64,000 nucleotides of DNA from Orthonyx spaldingii (GCA_013397795.1 VZTJ01003848.1:1893255-1957254); one strand, 5' to 3'. Counted from the stretch's first letter, positions 12,101 to 27,203 are shown. The notes: generated from the letters alone by a model not told the origin. Numbers and translations: made by a program.

Positions 12101-15100
12101 GTAGTGAGCCTCTAAATACATTTTCTCAGCTTGACAATTCCTCTACTCACATTACCACTGCTGAAATTTGAGGGTAAGGGATGAAGAAAATGGTGACAAT
12201 TTTTATCTTGCCAACTTTAAAATAAAAATTTGTCTCCATTTTGTGGCCAGCTCCAATTTGACATTCCAGGGAGCTCAATCCAGATTAAAGCCAAGACAAA
12301 TTTTCCTTTTCTGTCTGTGTGAGTTTGGCTGGAGCCTCTCTGATAACTCTCTCTGCAGACAGGCAGTTCAACCAGTGAACTTGTGAGCCTCACCTTTCTG
12401 CTAGCTGAGGCTAATAAAAATATGAAAAATATAACCAGAAGTCACATAAATACAAGGGAATTCTAAAGATTAGATAGGCATTGATTATTTGGTATTTTAG
12501 GGTAGGACTCTAAACAACAGATTTGTTTGAAAATTTTTATTTCTACTTTACATATTTTGACAGCATTCTTTTCATTCCAAGATAGCTTGAAAAGTGTAAA
12601 TTACAAAATAGAAAGCATTTATTTTGTTATAAAGATATCTTGAACAACGGCTCCTGGCCAGATTTTTGACAATAGTTTTCCATCTCCCACCTTCTTTTTT
12701 TTTCTGCCAACATCGCATATAGCATTCTCTTATTTATATTTCCAAGCATAAATATGGAGATAGATTGTAACCTTTATACCTGCCTGTGTAGATTTCAGAA
12801 ATGTTAGCAAAAATTAAAAATCAAATTCTAATACATTAATTGCTCATTCCATCTCTTTTTTTTTTTTCTCTATGCAGTTTAACATATTGGCATGAAAAAG
12901 AAAGATTTCAATATTTTTAAAAATTCCTCTAGTATCTTAATTTCCAAGATATTCCGTGAAAGAAATAGAGAAAATTCTCTGAAAATTCTTTTTTGCTATG
13001 AGAAAGATAACACAGCTGTCAAAATTATGATACCTCTGCATTTATTCTTGTACTTTTGACCTTAGAATAGATACATTGATATTCTATTTTGTCCTTTCTG
13101 AAGAAAGAAACCTCCTTGCCTTCATTTTTGGCAGAAATCTTCCCATGGTTTTGGACTGATAAAGACAAATGTAGGAGAGAAATAGGATTTATTCTAGCTA
13201 GATGAACAGATTTGACACCCATGTCAAACATTATTATAACCTATATGCTTCAAACATAAACTGTAAGTTAAATGCTGCACAGACTCAAGCCAAGCATTAC
13301 AAAAACAAAATGTTTCTCAGCCCACGTACTTGTTGCTATATGTTCTCCATGATTTAGTAATGAACAACATGCTGAGGCAACATTTGAAGCACTGCAATGA
13401 TGCACAAAGTGCACAAACCAAAAATTAATATATTTATAAGCCAAAATTTGCTGCAGCCATATGAACCCTTCAAAATCAGGTTCTGTGTGAGGGAAGAGGA
13501 TGCTTGCAGGGCTGAAACAAATTCACAAGCCAGACTACAGATCTGCTTGCTCTCTCACTCTCTCCCTCAGCATGCAGCAAATACATTCCCATATCAGCTT
13601 TTTAAAGCCCTGAGATTATTGGATCTTTGCAAATATAAATCCATGGCTTTATGTGCCCTTGCCTTACTCCAGCAAGAAATTTAAGGAGGAAACCCTTCTG
13701 CTTGGTGTTCTTGAGGTATTTCAGTGCTGTTTTCCAACCTATTTTCCCCAGGGAGATAATAAAGGGGTACAAAGTTTTGGGTCAGCTCCTTGACACCAGC
13801 AAATGTTTTCCCACACTTAGTCTCCAATGAAGATTTCTTGTGGTTTCTGCTCTCTGGAGCAGTCCTTCCCAAAGAGAGATGCTCCAGTGGCCAAAGTATA
13901 AAATGAGGCTATTTTGGGGGACCACCAGGATTGCACAGCTGGAACTTCATTGAGCAGGGTTCAGATGTGGCAGTACTCCTCTCCCCAGCAAAGAGCCCTG
14001 TCAACACTGAAGAAAAATGACACAACTCTTGTAGAGAATTTCATACAGTGCAAGTTTCTGAGTCCATGTCCACCCTCAGGCAGTGCCTGCTGCTGGGCTC
14101 AGCCTGGGAGTCCCAGTAAGAGGAACCACATATTTCGCTGAAGATCAGGGCCTCAAATCAATAACAGCCATATTAAGAATGGAACATTTTGGGCCCAACA
14201 GAGCAGAGCAAGAAGGTGAATGTTTAAAATTAATGCAGTTTTCTTTTTCCCCAGTAGATCAGAGTTTGCCATATGTTTCTCCCTCCTTGTGTGTGTATGA
14301 AACTCTTTCCCCTGCTCCTAAAGTACATACACACATATTTGCTTCAATAGCCCACCTACACAAGCAAGGCATCAGTACTTCATGGATGTGTTACAGGGAT
14401 AAACTCAGCAGCACTGGAGGGGTTGTCAGGCCCTGTTAATGCAAGCACTGTGAAGGGGGCTGAATGACATGGCAACACAGAGCTTTTGGAGTCCCATCTC
14501 AGCTCTATTCTAGCTTTATCACTAAGTCATACCTCAGTTTTCTCACCTGTAAAAGTGTGTATAATCTCACTGCTCCCCTCTCTGGACTGCTTTGATGCAA
14601 CTCACTGTATGAGACATTATAAAGAATAGATGCACAGTTTCTGCTCCTTTCCCCCCATATTTACACAGAGGAAAGCAGGAATTCTGTTTAAATTTTTCTA
14701 AAGAAGGGATGCTTACAGGTCTGGTGTTGATAAAATATGGCCTGCTAGCTTAGCAAAACCACAGGAACAAAACTAAAAATCTGCTCATTTTGTTTCCTGA
14801 GAACAAACACACAAAATGAATGCCATGCATTTCAGTAACAATTGGCATCTATGTAGTTCAGAGAAAAACTTCTTGTCCAAGGAGACAACAGGTTTTATTA
14901 TACAAATTAGGAATAGCAATTGCCTGCCAAGACAAAGGAGCGTTGATCAGAACATGACACACAAAGAAGGAAGAAAAGAACTCTGATTTAACCTGCAGAA
15001 TACTAAATTTATTTCTGGTTGACTTGTGTGTTGGGGACTTAAGCTGAAATCTTCGCTGCCTGCCTGGCTGAAGGAGTACATGTGATGAGGTCCCCCATCA

Positions 15101-17769
15101 GCTCTGCAGTGACCGTGCTGGGGAAGCCGTGCCCACCTGGCCTGGGAAGGAGTGGGCACCACACCTCAGCAGCAGCAGCCCCTTGGCTCCCCACGCTCCC
15201 TGGAACTGCCTTGGTCCCGTTTACATGGGATAGCCCTAAACCATCAATAAAAACTATTTACTGTCCAATCTATCATTTTTTTCTATGTGCTATCAGTACT
15301 AGAGATAGAAAAAGGTCAGATTATCTTCAGGGAGGAGACTAGCAGTAGGAGAAGCTGCCCTGCATGGGGCCTTGGCTCCAGAGAAAAGAAATCAGTTGGG
15401 AATGAGATCAACAGAGGAGAAACTTGCTAAATCTCCTTCCTTGCTAAATCCCTCATCAGCTAAATCTTCTATCAAGCCTGCTTCATCTAACCATCGTCCA
15501 GTCCTCTGTGCTTGACTGGGAAGGGCAAGTCCTTAAAGGAATGGAGCAAATGGAAGATAGGAAACACAGGATGTGCTCGTGATGGCATGGGAAGATACTG
15601 GGGATGCTGTAAGAGAGGCTGCCCCACTGCAGCATCATGGGCTGTTTTAACCTGTTGAGTGTTCCATCCCTGTTCTGACTTGTACCTGAATCAGCAACAC
15701 CTGAAAACAAAAAAGGGCTTAATGAGTATCTTTGGCCCAAATATCTCAATTATCTCCTCCCTGCTCCCCAGGTACATGGGCAAAATAATATTCATACTGA
15801 GTCTTTGGTGATATATGTTTTTACAGGTCTGAATACTCAGCACTGTCCAGATCCAAAGAGAGGCAAAAGATAGGTATAATTCTACTTTGCCACACTCTAC
15901 TGCAAATCTAAAGTAGAGCCATTTGTCTAGTTCAGCTTAAATAATGCTCTTTTTTTTTACTTTAAAATATAACCACCTCTGTTTTGAATAACAGGGAGCA
16001 TTCATTAGGCCAGTTTGGTTTTCAGGTGCTTTCTCTGCTGCCTTGTCCAACCCAGATCCATCAAGACCAGATGCAAATGCTGTTTGGGAACTCAGCTCCC
16101 CCAGTGTAAGTGGATCCTTTTCTACACACCAGCCAGCTCCTGTCACAGGGTGCCAGGTCCTGCATGGGTAAGTACAGAGTAACAGAATATAGGTAATAGT
16201 GTCACCATAGAACACACAGTTCTGGTTTTAAAGGCAAGAGCACATTTTCCACTTGTTTTTTTGTAGGAAATAGGTGGGGAGCAAGACAGGGTGCTAAAGA
16301 GTCAGCATGAAATCCCTTTCTCCCTGGCACATACAGAAAAAAGTTACTTTTAAAATACAGCATGTCTTCACCTTCTTGCAGCCTTTGCCTCCAAATGAAA
16401 CTCCTCTTCTCTTGTGGTCATACAGGTATGCCATTTTTCCTCCCTTTTCCTAACAGGCTTGATATCTTCAGAAAATTTAGCCCACTGTTTTGGTGAAATA
16501 CATTTGGAAGCAATTTCTTACCACTAAGAAATAGAGACTCTAAAATGCTGATAGAGATCACAGTTTCCCGAGGCTGCATGGAATGAGTCACGCCAGACAA
16601 GCACCAGATCAAATACAGCAAGTGATCAGGGAGCTGGCACTGGCAGGCCTAAGAAAACAGCATTTCCTTTGTCAGTCTCGCTGTACCTACCCACTGCAAT
16701 AATTTTCAGGATGCTGTTCAGCAAGGGGATAGACTGTCCCACGCTGTCTTCCTACTTCAAAGTCACACAAATGAGCATGAAATAGATAGTTGTAGGTTGG
16801 GAGAGGCCATTCTGGGATGGCAGCACTGAGCTCCCTGGCTCAAGGCCATGCTGTGGCTTAAGCACCAAGTGCTCCACTGACCTTGGTGGGGGCCAGTGGG
16901 AGTCAGTGCCTCGGAATGTTGGGCCTCAAGGACTCATCTTTTAAATACCATTTTAAAAGGCATTTAGATGCCTAACTGTATTCTGCAGATTTAATTACTG
17001 CATAAATCACATCTGTGCAGCAACCTCAGAGAGCTGGGATCAGAAAGAAGGTCCCTCAGGTCCAAAACAGAAAGAAGCCTTTTACTTTTGTGTTTTTCTT
17101 GTAGTTGCTGGGAGGGGTGAGAGATGAACTCTCAGAAACAGTGTTCACTTGGTGTCCAGCTCTGCCATCCACACAGAACTGGTCACACTGAGGTTTAGGG
17201 AAGCAGCTTAATGACTCTGTCCCTACGTCCCCATCTGCAAAAATTGGTTGTTCCAAGGTTGCACCATCCCTTCTGTTGGAAAAGGTCCATTAAAAGTGTG
17301 TGGCTCTGAATGCAGAAAGTGATGATGAAGAACAAAACCACCTAGCTTTTTGGTAGAAGTTTGGGTTTCACTATTTTTTGATTGAAGTTTTGGGGTTTTT
17401 CTGTACTTGGAACAGAATTCATTTTTCTATTTTATTTTGTCATTTCTACACATCCCAACCTGCTGGCCACTCTTGGCTAAACACTACTTGGGGAGAAGAG
17501 GACAAAGAGGGAAGTTGGGTGTGCTTTGTTCTCAATAACTGAAAGAGCAGTACAACTCAAAAAAGATCTGCATCAGGCAACGAAGTCCTTTTTCCCAAAC
17601 TTCTCTGTCAGCCATGTTGACTCATGGCAATTTTCCCTTTTCCCTTCTGGTCAACAGTTATGGAACTTTCATGTGTTTTGGTTCACATTTATCATCTGAA
17701 ATAGGGAAAGAATATAAATATAAAAATAATTCTGGTCTAATAAAAAGATTCCAGAAATAATTATTCTTA
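9165..17769. other. unique non-coding DNA
   Basis: No recognised gene or interspersed repeat. Moderately GC-rich patches occur near 15060-15240 and 16790-16920. T-runs lie near 12700 and 12858. The open frames (for example 10662-10958, 11863-12171, 14083-14439) have no family signature, and no host gene exon could be supported. Confidence 0.45.
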
Positions 17770-17990
17770 TCTTTAAATTACCTGCATTAAAGTTACCTCA
17801 AGGTCCATTGTAAAGGTATAGTAATTATTAGCTTAATTATTAACATCTCTCAGCAAGCTAATTAGTCGAGCACCAAATTAAAACTATTTTTGCCTGAGGT
17901 CTAAAGGGACCAAACCAGCAGATGATTTTAATATTTCAAGTTAAACATTCAAGGTGGCAGAATTTCTGTCTCTGGGAACCGTGAGCCATT
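17770..17990. promoter_or_regulatory. candidate conserved non-coding element
   Basis: AT-rich block with many homeodomain-type cores (tagtaattattagc, cttaattattaac, gctaattagtcg), a SOX-like 'ccattgt', and retained CpGs (gtcgagc, aaccgtgag) in otherwise CpG-poor DNA. This texture is typical of vertebrate developmental enhancers. Judgement is from composition only, with no alignment. Confidence 0.25.
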
Positions 17991-20900
17991 TCATGGTTGA
18001 AAAAGAAATTAGAAAAGGGAAAAAAAATCAAACAAAAATGATGAAAACTGGCCCACACCCTAACTTTAGGCATTGCTAAAAGATGGATGTATCGCCTTTC
18101 CCTCTCAATGATGGTAATGCTTGCTTAGCAGGCTGGAGCCTGATTTTTCCACCTATAAGGCCCCACCAGCACAACCTATTGTGTCACTGTCTGAATGACA
18201 GGCCATCACTAGAGGGGACAGATCATCCAGATTTCTTATCATTGCACCTTCACTGGAGTCATCCTGAACCCTGGGACTCCCTCTGCAGCAGAGGCCACAA
18301 TATCCCACAGGATGAAATTGCTGAGGACTCACCTGTAGTCCTCAGCAGGGATTAGATGAACTGGGCTGTGGTGGAGCAGCCTTTGGAGTTTGTGGGCTGC
18401 TTTGCCCTGGGTAGGAAGTTGCTCTTCCAGCAAACAGCCTGTGTCGTGTGAAAGAGACCACGAGTAACTCTCCAGACCAGCCAAGCCCTCTGGACAGAGA
18501 GGGGCAGAAGTGTCCCTATTTCCAGGTCCCACCTCACCCTCTCAGCAGTGATGCCTCTCCCAAACCAGGACCCCAAATGTCACACCCTGCCCTACTCGCT
18601 CTGTCTGGGCCCTTCAGCCATGTCCTGATCAGGGTTCAGTGCAGCTGAAGTGCAGCAAGATTGTCACCCATCGCCCCTATTGCCGTGGGGCCAGCGAAAC
18701 AGCCACAACCTACACACATCCAGCAGGACCAGCTCATCCCTGTCTCCTCACTGGGAAATACAGTATGAGAAGATTTGCTCTCTGGTTCTGGAATAAGAAC
18801 ACCACTGTGATTGCAGGAATAGCCTTGGGAAAAGCAAAGAGACAAAGGGTTTTATTAGGCAAAACTGTACATGCTACTACCCCTTTTGTTAAAGGAAATT
18901 CATCTGCTTACCCATAGCTCTGGTATTCTCATCTTGTTAAAATGAGGGAAGCTTGTGTTCTTTAATTCTTGTTTTACATACCTGCCTGAGCAGCTCAGAA
19001 AGGCTCTGCCTCATCACCACAGCAGCCAGCCTTGAGGGGTGGTGGCAGTCCTGCAATAGCAGGGGATCTCACAATGCAAGCTGGGCCATGTAGCCTCATC
19101 CATCACCATCCCAGGCACCAGTCACAGCTGTTTTTGTCAGAAAGGTATCTGGCACCATCCCTCAAACCTGATGTCACAGCCACTGCTCCGTACACGCTCA
19201 GTGGGAGGCTGACAGAGAACCCTCTCATGTTTATCCAGCACAAGTCTTTTAAAGGCTGCTGTTTTCCTTGTTGTGCTATGAAAGATAACAGCTTCATACA
19301 AAAATAAACAGGTTTGCAAACTCTTCCTGGGTGTTAACATAATGCTGCTGTAATATACCTGGGGTCTGATGCAAAGCAGCTTTTTAGCAAACTGACACTC
19401 TGCTCATGCCTTACCCTGATACAAATGCTTTTTCATGGTAAAGCTAAACTGATTTTCTTCTTTTTGACAACTCATAATGCCTAGGTTTAAAAATTAGCCT
19501 CTAATCAAAAGCTAAATCACCCAAATATTTTGTTGAACTACAGCAAGAAACCACTTTATTACCAGCTGTTGATGATGGAAATGAATCAAAAACTACAAAT
19601 GGGTTTAAGGAAAGAACCCGATAATTTCATTAAACAACATATACTAAGGTAATAGGACTTGCAGGAAGTATGAATTGAAGTATAAATTGAAGTAACCAGA
19701 GAGTATTCCCCCCATTCTCCTCACCGGTGTCAAATTTGGACAGACATAAACTTTTGGAGCCAAGGAATGAGAGAATGAGGGAATTTGCAGAACAGCCCCA
19801 CCATCCCCTCTGCCCTCCTGCAGCCCTGAACCCCACATGCATGCTCCCAGCACGGTGCTCAAGCTCCCAGCACAGCTCCTGATGGGTACCAGGTGCCAAA
19901 GCTGCACTGGGAGAATGGGAGGCAGGAGTGGTTTAGCTGCAGTTTGTGCTGAGGCTGCTCTCACCCATGTTGGGGCAAGATAATTGGTTTGTTAAGGGGA
20001 TGTTTCCCCTTCCTTTGAGGCTCTGACCATGTACCAGGGTATCAGTACTTGAGAAGCCGTTAGTTCACTATGGTGAGATACACTGAGGATGATTAATCAG
20101 AATGATCAAAGCAAAGTAGTAGAAAAATGCCCAGACTAAAAATTAGGATGCAGAAGAGAGTCAGTGCACAGACCAAATCTCTGGCCCCTTTTAATCCAGA
20201 GTTCTTTCTGTTCAAAACAGTCCTGCAATCCATCCCCAGGGTGAGTCTCCCAGCCTGATTATTGCCCATTCAAACTGAAAAGACTGGCTGAGGACTCTGG
20301 ATATTCAGTTTCACTTGCAGCATGATAATGCTTTATCCACAGAGATCACCTCTCCTGTTTCCAAGTATCTCTTGTAGAATTACAATGGTATTCAAGCAGG
20401 TCTATGCAAGACTGCAATTGTTATGAGTTTATTTTTTTTTAAACTGAAGCAGGATTAGTCCTGTAGTTCTCAAAGAGACAAAACATTATGATCAGATATA
20501 AAAAATGTCCAGATAAAATTCTGTATAAAACTTGGGCTATCACTTGGTCAATTAATGTTCCTCATAAATAAAGTTCATAAATAAAAAGCAATTAAGCTCA
20601 CCTTTAACCAAACATGAAAATAACAGGAACAAAATGGAAAAATAACAGAAAGAAAAGTGAAATACTTTTACTGACAACATGTAAGCATTTTCCCCGTATT
20701 GCTCTAAAGGAGAAACAAAGTACATCTTAAATTGAAGGAAAGATTATTTTTTAATTGGATTTGTGACATGCAAGGGAGGCTATCATAAGAATAACAAGTT
20801 TGGGGAACATAAATGACATCTGAAATGCTTCAGGATCCTTTGTGAAGTAACAGTGGTGACCAAATCAAACCATATGAAGAGAGAAACTGCATGCATCACA

Positions 20901-21175
20901 AGCATTATGCCCACAAGAGGGTCTTTGGATTCCTTTTGAGCTATGTGTGTTTTAGCAAGACCATCTGGACATTGCCAAATTGGTTCTGAATAGAAATACA
21001 TACCCATAAAGCAGAGACTTATAAACAGCAATTTGCTTCCTGCCCAAGGCTGCGTGTCAGGGCTCCCTCGTTTGCTGCACACCTGTTTCAGAGCAAACAG
21101 GGTTTGAGTTAGCCAGGCTGCATCTGCACACTCAGCAAAATAAGGGTTACTAGGTTAGGTGTGGGAACCAGAGCT
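17991..21175. other. unique non-coding DNA
   Basis: Nothing recognisable. The GC-richer patches at 18080-18650 and 19020-19220 contain short frames on both strands without protein-like character. Confidence 0.45.
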
Positions 21176-21284
21176 GGGAGTGGGGTGGGGTGGAGGAGCA
21201 GGGATAGACCCGAGGGTTTTGCTTCAGGAGCAGAGGGAAGGGCTCTGGACAGTCTTTTCTGAGAGCTGGGGGAGGAGGGAGGGC
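21176..21284 (+). other. G-rich block with possible G-quadruplex
   Basis: G-runs at 21176-21178, 21182-21185, 21187-21190 and 21201-21203 have loops of 3, 1 and 10 bases. A second group, 'ctgggggaggagggagggca', lies near 21267. The 10-base loop is longer than the classical limit, so folding is possible but not assured. Confidence 0.4.
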
Positions 21285-24200
21285 AGAACACCAACATTGC
21301 CCAGATTCATCACACATCTGGTGCCTCTCACTCACACATTTTTGTAGGTGACAAGATAAGGCAATAGCACTTGGCCATCCCTAAAACCCCAGAGGATTAG
21401 CAGTGTAAGAGGAATTTAATCTCCCGACATGTCTGAGTAACATTCCGGTTTATGCCATTTGAAGGGTTCTTAATGCTGTTGGCAGCCCAGCACCAGTGAG
21501 AGGCTCCCAGTGACCTTCCCAGATGGGAAGTGTCTCTGGTATACCAGAGGGATTAACTTTGGCTCCAAAGACATTGCAAGCTAATGGACAGAAAGGTCAT
21601 GGAGCAGAGCATTGACTGGCACAAAAACAGGTTGTTCAACCCTAGAGCAGTCCCTACTTTACTCCCCATTTCTCTCATAAATAGTCACACCTGTGCTTGA
21701 GCAGGACCTCTCTTGAACAATTGAACAGTGTTGGTCTCTGCCATTCACACAGGCTTAGGAACAGAAGAGCATTAAATCTCAATCATCTTCTTTATTCAGA
21801 GATAATGGACACTGATAAAGCTTTGCAGATCTTTGATCTGTCTGTGACATCTGCCTTCTATTTCATAAGCCTTAGGTATGCAAGCAGATCAACTAGTAAT
21901 TGTATGTATTTGTGTATATGTGGACATTCATACAGAGACATCCATTCACACATTAAAGCTCCTTGTTTTTCAGTGTCTAACAGGCAAGAAAAAGCACCTG
22001 ACTACTGTGTCTGGCACACAGCTTATCTGGTCCAGAGGCCAAAATCAATGAGGAAACACTTTATTGCTGTTACTGGTCAATGAGTTACCAAATCTGAATT
22101 CACACAGCCAGTCACTCTTTCTCACCAAGTGCAAAGCGGGAGTGAGTGGATACAAAACAGAATTTGCTTTTCTCAGGGGTCCTGTGGGCCTCTTTCACCC
22201 TCTGGTCCAGAGCACTCTTGGATCACTTTGCCTGTTGCTGTGTGACAGTGTACTGAGCAGCCACAGGGCAAAGATTGTAAGACAGCTGTTGAGTGGATCA
22301 GAAAACCATCTTAATTTCCAGGTGAATAAGGGGATTTCTGCTCGGGTCATATCACACCCCCATTTTTTTCTGTTGAGTTTAATCTATAGGAGTCAGTAGG
22401 AACAGAAAATTTTCAGCAAAGCAATTTGAAGTCTCTCACAAAGTGACAAGGGAAAGAAGAAACATTAAGTTTCTTTCTCCTGACTAAAGCTGTGCCAACT
22501 GAAGTTAATAACTATTCTACTTATTTCAGAAGCAGAAACATCCTTGTGTATTTAAATCACTAAAAACCTGAAGTATCAAGTATATTTCCACCATGTAGAC
22601 CATTCTACAGCATAGCACACTCTGTCAGATGGGTAGAAGTTATTTTATTCTATTCACATGCACAAATGACTCTTCATCATCAGAGATATGTAACACTTAA
22701 TAGAAATCCAAACCATCCAAAAAAAGTAGTTGTCTCTTTGAATACTTGAAAGTAGAAAGAGAATAAAAATGATGACAAAGCAAACTCCTTAGCCATGATT
22801 TTAATAAATATTGCATAATTTAATTAGAAATTCCAAGTACTTGTACAAGAAAAATTTGTTCCCCCATGATTAAACATACATTACTGCTGGATATGTCTGA
22901 GGGGTCTTCCTGTCATTGCACTGAAATTCAGTGTTTGACCTTCCTACCTGAGCTTAAATGCATATGCTGGCAATTCCTTGTCTGTTTAGTTTATGTGTGT
23001 CTCCTGTTCTCCTTTTTAAAGAAAAGGTCAGTGCTCTTCACTTAAATAATGTCATTAAAAAACCAAACCTCATTTTTTTCAGCTTATGCAACTGTGCAAC
23101 TGAAAGGCACAACCTCCATTTACCTCACTTCCACATTTTGAATATCAGGAAAAAAATGTGACTGCAGATAATCACAGGCAATGAAGAGTAATTTGTAGCA
23201 GTCTGTCTCCAGGATTGTTCCCTACAGCATATTTTCCAACTTTTTTTCCTGATCATATTAAATTGCTCATTTAATAAGCTAACTGTTCCTTCTTATCCTA
23301 GGGGAGACTATTTTGCAGTGCAAGATGTTCATGTTATAAGGGTCTCTCTATTGAACTTATGTCATTATTGCTAGTTATATATTCTAATATCAGTCTACCT
23401 GACTACCTTTTCACCACCCTGCAGCCTATTTCTTTATGTGTCTGTCAATACAATAAACTGATTTTGCACCAAACAAAGAACTTAAAGTGTTACTAGTTTC
23501 TCCACCTCTCTAACTATTCCATCCAGGAAGTGTTATTTAATATCATGTACAGCACCAGCTTATTCTCATGATAAAAACCTGACTGGTTTTTATAACTACA
23601 TGAAGGCAATACTGTCTGCAAAATCAATGTCAGTTTAATATTTGGTGCTGCTTTCTGGTTAGCAGGTGGCTCCCTCTCTTTAAAAAGCAAGACAGCTTTT
23701 TCTCCAGTTATGAAATTAGGAAATTTTGCACAAATATGTAATATTCAAATTGAGCAATGATCCTGAGAGAGGGAGGGTTGCTTCAGTTAAGCTTCATAGC
23801 TCTTTATTTAGCTCAGATTTGTAGTCAAAAGCCAAGATTGAACACAAACATTTTTAGTTTTGATGCAACGACTTCTTGGAGCATAGGTCCCATGGAGAGT
23901 TTGAAAATGGGATAAGACTTTAGAGTGCAGTTTGGGGTTAATTGTTGTTAGTTACACCTTTAGCCTGTGGTTAATCCAAGGTCCCCAAAATCCGTCCATA
24001 ATGTTCCCGTTATGATTAAGCTGATGTTCCCTTTCATGAGCAGAGCCAGATTTGGTCCTAGGGTATAAACTACATTGTGCTATGCCATATTCCAGCTGCT
24101 TCACACATCCTTAACTCATGTTTTATGTGAGTTTATACGATGCTGAGGGCATTATTTTAGCAATGGCCAGTTGCCTGTTGATAGCATGACCATATCCAAG

Positions 24201-27163
24201 TGAAAAATTGTCTCCTCCTGGGAAATATCTCAGGATGTTTCTGTTCAGTTCAGCAAATAGCATCAAAATGTACAGGAGCTGAATTTCTGTTCACTTCAGT
24301 AATGTGATATTCTACTGCTGTCAGCCTCCCTGGATGGCTTGTAGTCAACTTTCCAATCCAATAAACCCATGATATAGGCATAAAAATGAAGTAGAGTCAG
24401 ATAACCATAAATGAGAGAGCTCTGCCAAGAAAACTGATTAGGCACTGTGCAGGACCTAACAGTATAGAATAGAGAGGCCAAAGAGAAATTAAATAGTCCT
24501 GGGATATAGAAATTTTCCTAATCAATACCTCTACAACATTTCCCCTTCCTGAAAGCACTATTTCCCTCTTTTTGGTTCCTCCAGGCTTAGAAAAATCTGG
24601 AATATGAGGGAAAACTTTCCTGTGAAATGTAATGTTTCTAATCCCATCATCTGATTCATCTGAAATTGTACACATTGTTTGAATCATTGAAGGGCAGATT
24701 TGGAGGGCAGAACTTTGTCATCGTACAAAAGGTTGAAAATGTTCATGACATCCAGCAAAATATTTCCCCTCTCTTTGTGAGTGCTGGCCCCACCTATGCT
24801 TTCTTGTGCTGCCATCTATAATTCCTTTTTTGCTGAAATGCTGGAGGGGTTGACTGGCGCCTGAGACTTACACAAGTCTCTGCCTGAACAGAAAATGTTT
24901 GTAGCACAGGTACCTCCACCAAGAACAGCACACAGGCATATGGAGAGAAAGGCTACTACCCTCATCAGAGAACGGAAATAAGATAAAAACTAGGAGTAAC
25001 TTACAAGAAAAATTAGCTCTCATATTTTCTACTTAGCACAGGTTCTGCATTTGAGGTCCGCTGAGATACCACTGCTGTGCACTGATGATATACATCATGC
25101 AGATAAACTATGGCAATAGAATTATTTTTTTCCAATTGAACTGTTTGCCTGGGATGAAAAGAAATATGTCGCTTTCTGACAAATACTGATTAGCACAAAT
25201 CCATGAAGACTTGATAAACCAGCACTGAAATGGCTATTGTTTGACAAAGTAGCACTCTGAAAGCAGGAAAGTGTGGCACAAACACAAGAAAACCCCCTTA
25301 CATTTTGAAACCAGAAATGCCATGTTCCTGCGAGATGTGTCACCCAGTCTGAATTCAGCTGGTATAAATCACTGCCATGCTGCCAACAGTGAATGGAAAC
25401 AATCCCAGCTACTACATTTCTACAGGACTGTGTCCCTACTTCACATCACATTGGATTACATGTAGTGAAAAGCCTAGCACTGATTTACCTTGAATTTTAA
25501 TATAGCCCGAGAGCTGGCTTTAAAGGTCAGCTAGAACATGATTGCCCTGATGTGACTATAATCTCATACACAAATTCACAAGTATGATGAGACCCAGATC
25601 CCTCCCTTACACACACACAGACATTATATTTATTTATTGTGCAAGCTACATTCATACGAGAATTAGAACTGCAGTAAAACTAAACACAGTCACAAGCTGT
25701 GCTGTAAAAGTTGTTATGAAGAGCCTCTGTACAAAAAGAAGTTGCTTTAGGATCCAGGTTCCTTCCTGAACTGTAGAGGCAGTCAGGTATCTTTTCATAC
25801 ATGCACAGAGAGTTGAGCATTGAATTTATAATGGCCACATTATACGAATTTAAGTTTCCATTAGGTTTAGAGATTGGCTTTTATCACCCATAGCTCACTC
25901 CATCCACTCTAGACTTCCTGTAAAACACCTTCTGAGGAAAGCAGCATGCAACAATCAAAATGTATCTCTTCACAAAGAGAAATGGCAAATTAGAACAGTA
26001 AAATCCTTCACTTAATGCTGAGCTTGAACTTTTTCATCTCTCTCAGTAGATCTTTCCAGCTCCACTCCTGCTGATTAGGAGACAACAAAACCAAAAGAAA
26101 CTTACATTTTTCTATGCAGTCTCTGCTGCAAATCTACCTCATCTCCTACAAAGACATAATAAAGGCAGACTGTTTTGTCTTAACGTTAAACCTGTTCCCT
26201 TTAAGTCAAATTCTTCAGAAAGGATCTGAGTGAAAGTATAAATTCATGTCAAGTTTAGGTGTTCTTAGAGTCTTTAAATTTGGAAGGTTCAGAGATAAGC
26301 GATAAGGAGCAGCAGGGAAGCAGCGTGTGTTCCCCAGCCAACAGAGCACTTCTGTGCCCCATTCTCACCTTGCGTAGTGCAAACAGGAGCAGCTCCAGGA
26401 GACTCAGTGGGAGGACTGTGACAGAGTCAGACAAACTCTGACTCTCATAAAGTTTAATGTGCTGTCATTTTCATAATAATTCACATTATAGATAAGAAAC
26501 CCCAGTGAAGTGGGGGAGCAGAGGCCTGAAACAAGACATGTGGCCATCAAAATACTCCAGCCTCACAATTCCTCCAGGTACCTCAAGTCTTTGGTGGATC
26601 TGAAGACCTTGTACCTTGGTATCCACTGTTAGCAAGTGATGTGGTTAACACATTTCATTCACAGACGTGTTAATTTTGTGGGTTTTTTGTTTTATTTTCT
26701 ACTCACATTTAGTCAAATAAGAGTCAGATTATGTTAATAATGTTCAGTTCCCCCAGACTTTGATGCATATTTTTCTTTTGCAAATAGTTGATGTCCACAG
26801 TGAACTGAGTGCTGTATAAAAGCTGTATAAAGACCAGCCTGCTTTGAAGAACTTGCACTCCAACAACCTGAAAGGTAAAAAGGGGAGAGGGATAACAGTA
26901 AGTAAACAACAAAGCACTGTGTCCTAAAACTTGCAACTAACCAGGCACAGATAACACAAACTCTTAGAAACACAAGAGAGTTTCTGAGACTGGAAGGTGA
27001 CATATTTTGTACTGATACAAGGACAAAGTGCTTCACACCAATTTCAATTCACCTGTCTTTGGCACAGTATATCATCAAGGCCAAGAGTTTCACAGCAATC
27101 AAGAGATCCAAGATTTTATACAAGTATCAAGAATGGGCAGAATTATAGTAGCAAACCCTAAAG
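21285..27163. other. unique non-coding DNA
   Basis: AT-rich with no recognised gene, LINE or LTR. CpG-containing patches near 21420-21470 and 23960-24080 could be constrained sequence. A short CA run lies near 25607. Confidence 0.45.
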
Positions 27164-27203
27164 AAAAAGGAAAAAAAAAGAGGAAAAAGAAGAAAAGAAA
27201 TAG
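27164..27203 (+). repeat. purine-only A/G tract
   Basis: About 40 bases of A and G only (aaagaaaaaggaaaaaaaaa, then agaggaaaaagaagaaaaga). It is simple sequence that makes a spurious lysine-rich frame on the plus strand. Confidence 0.8.
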
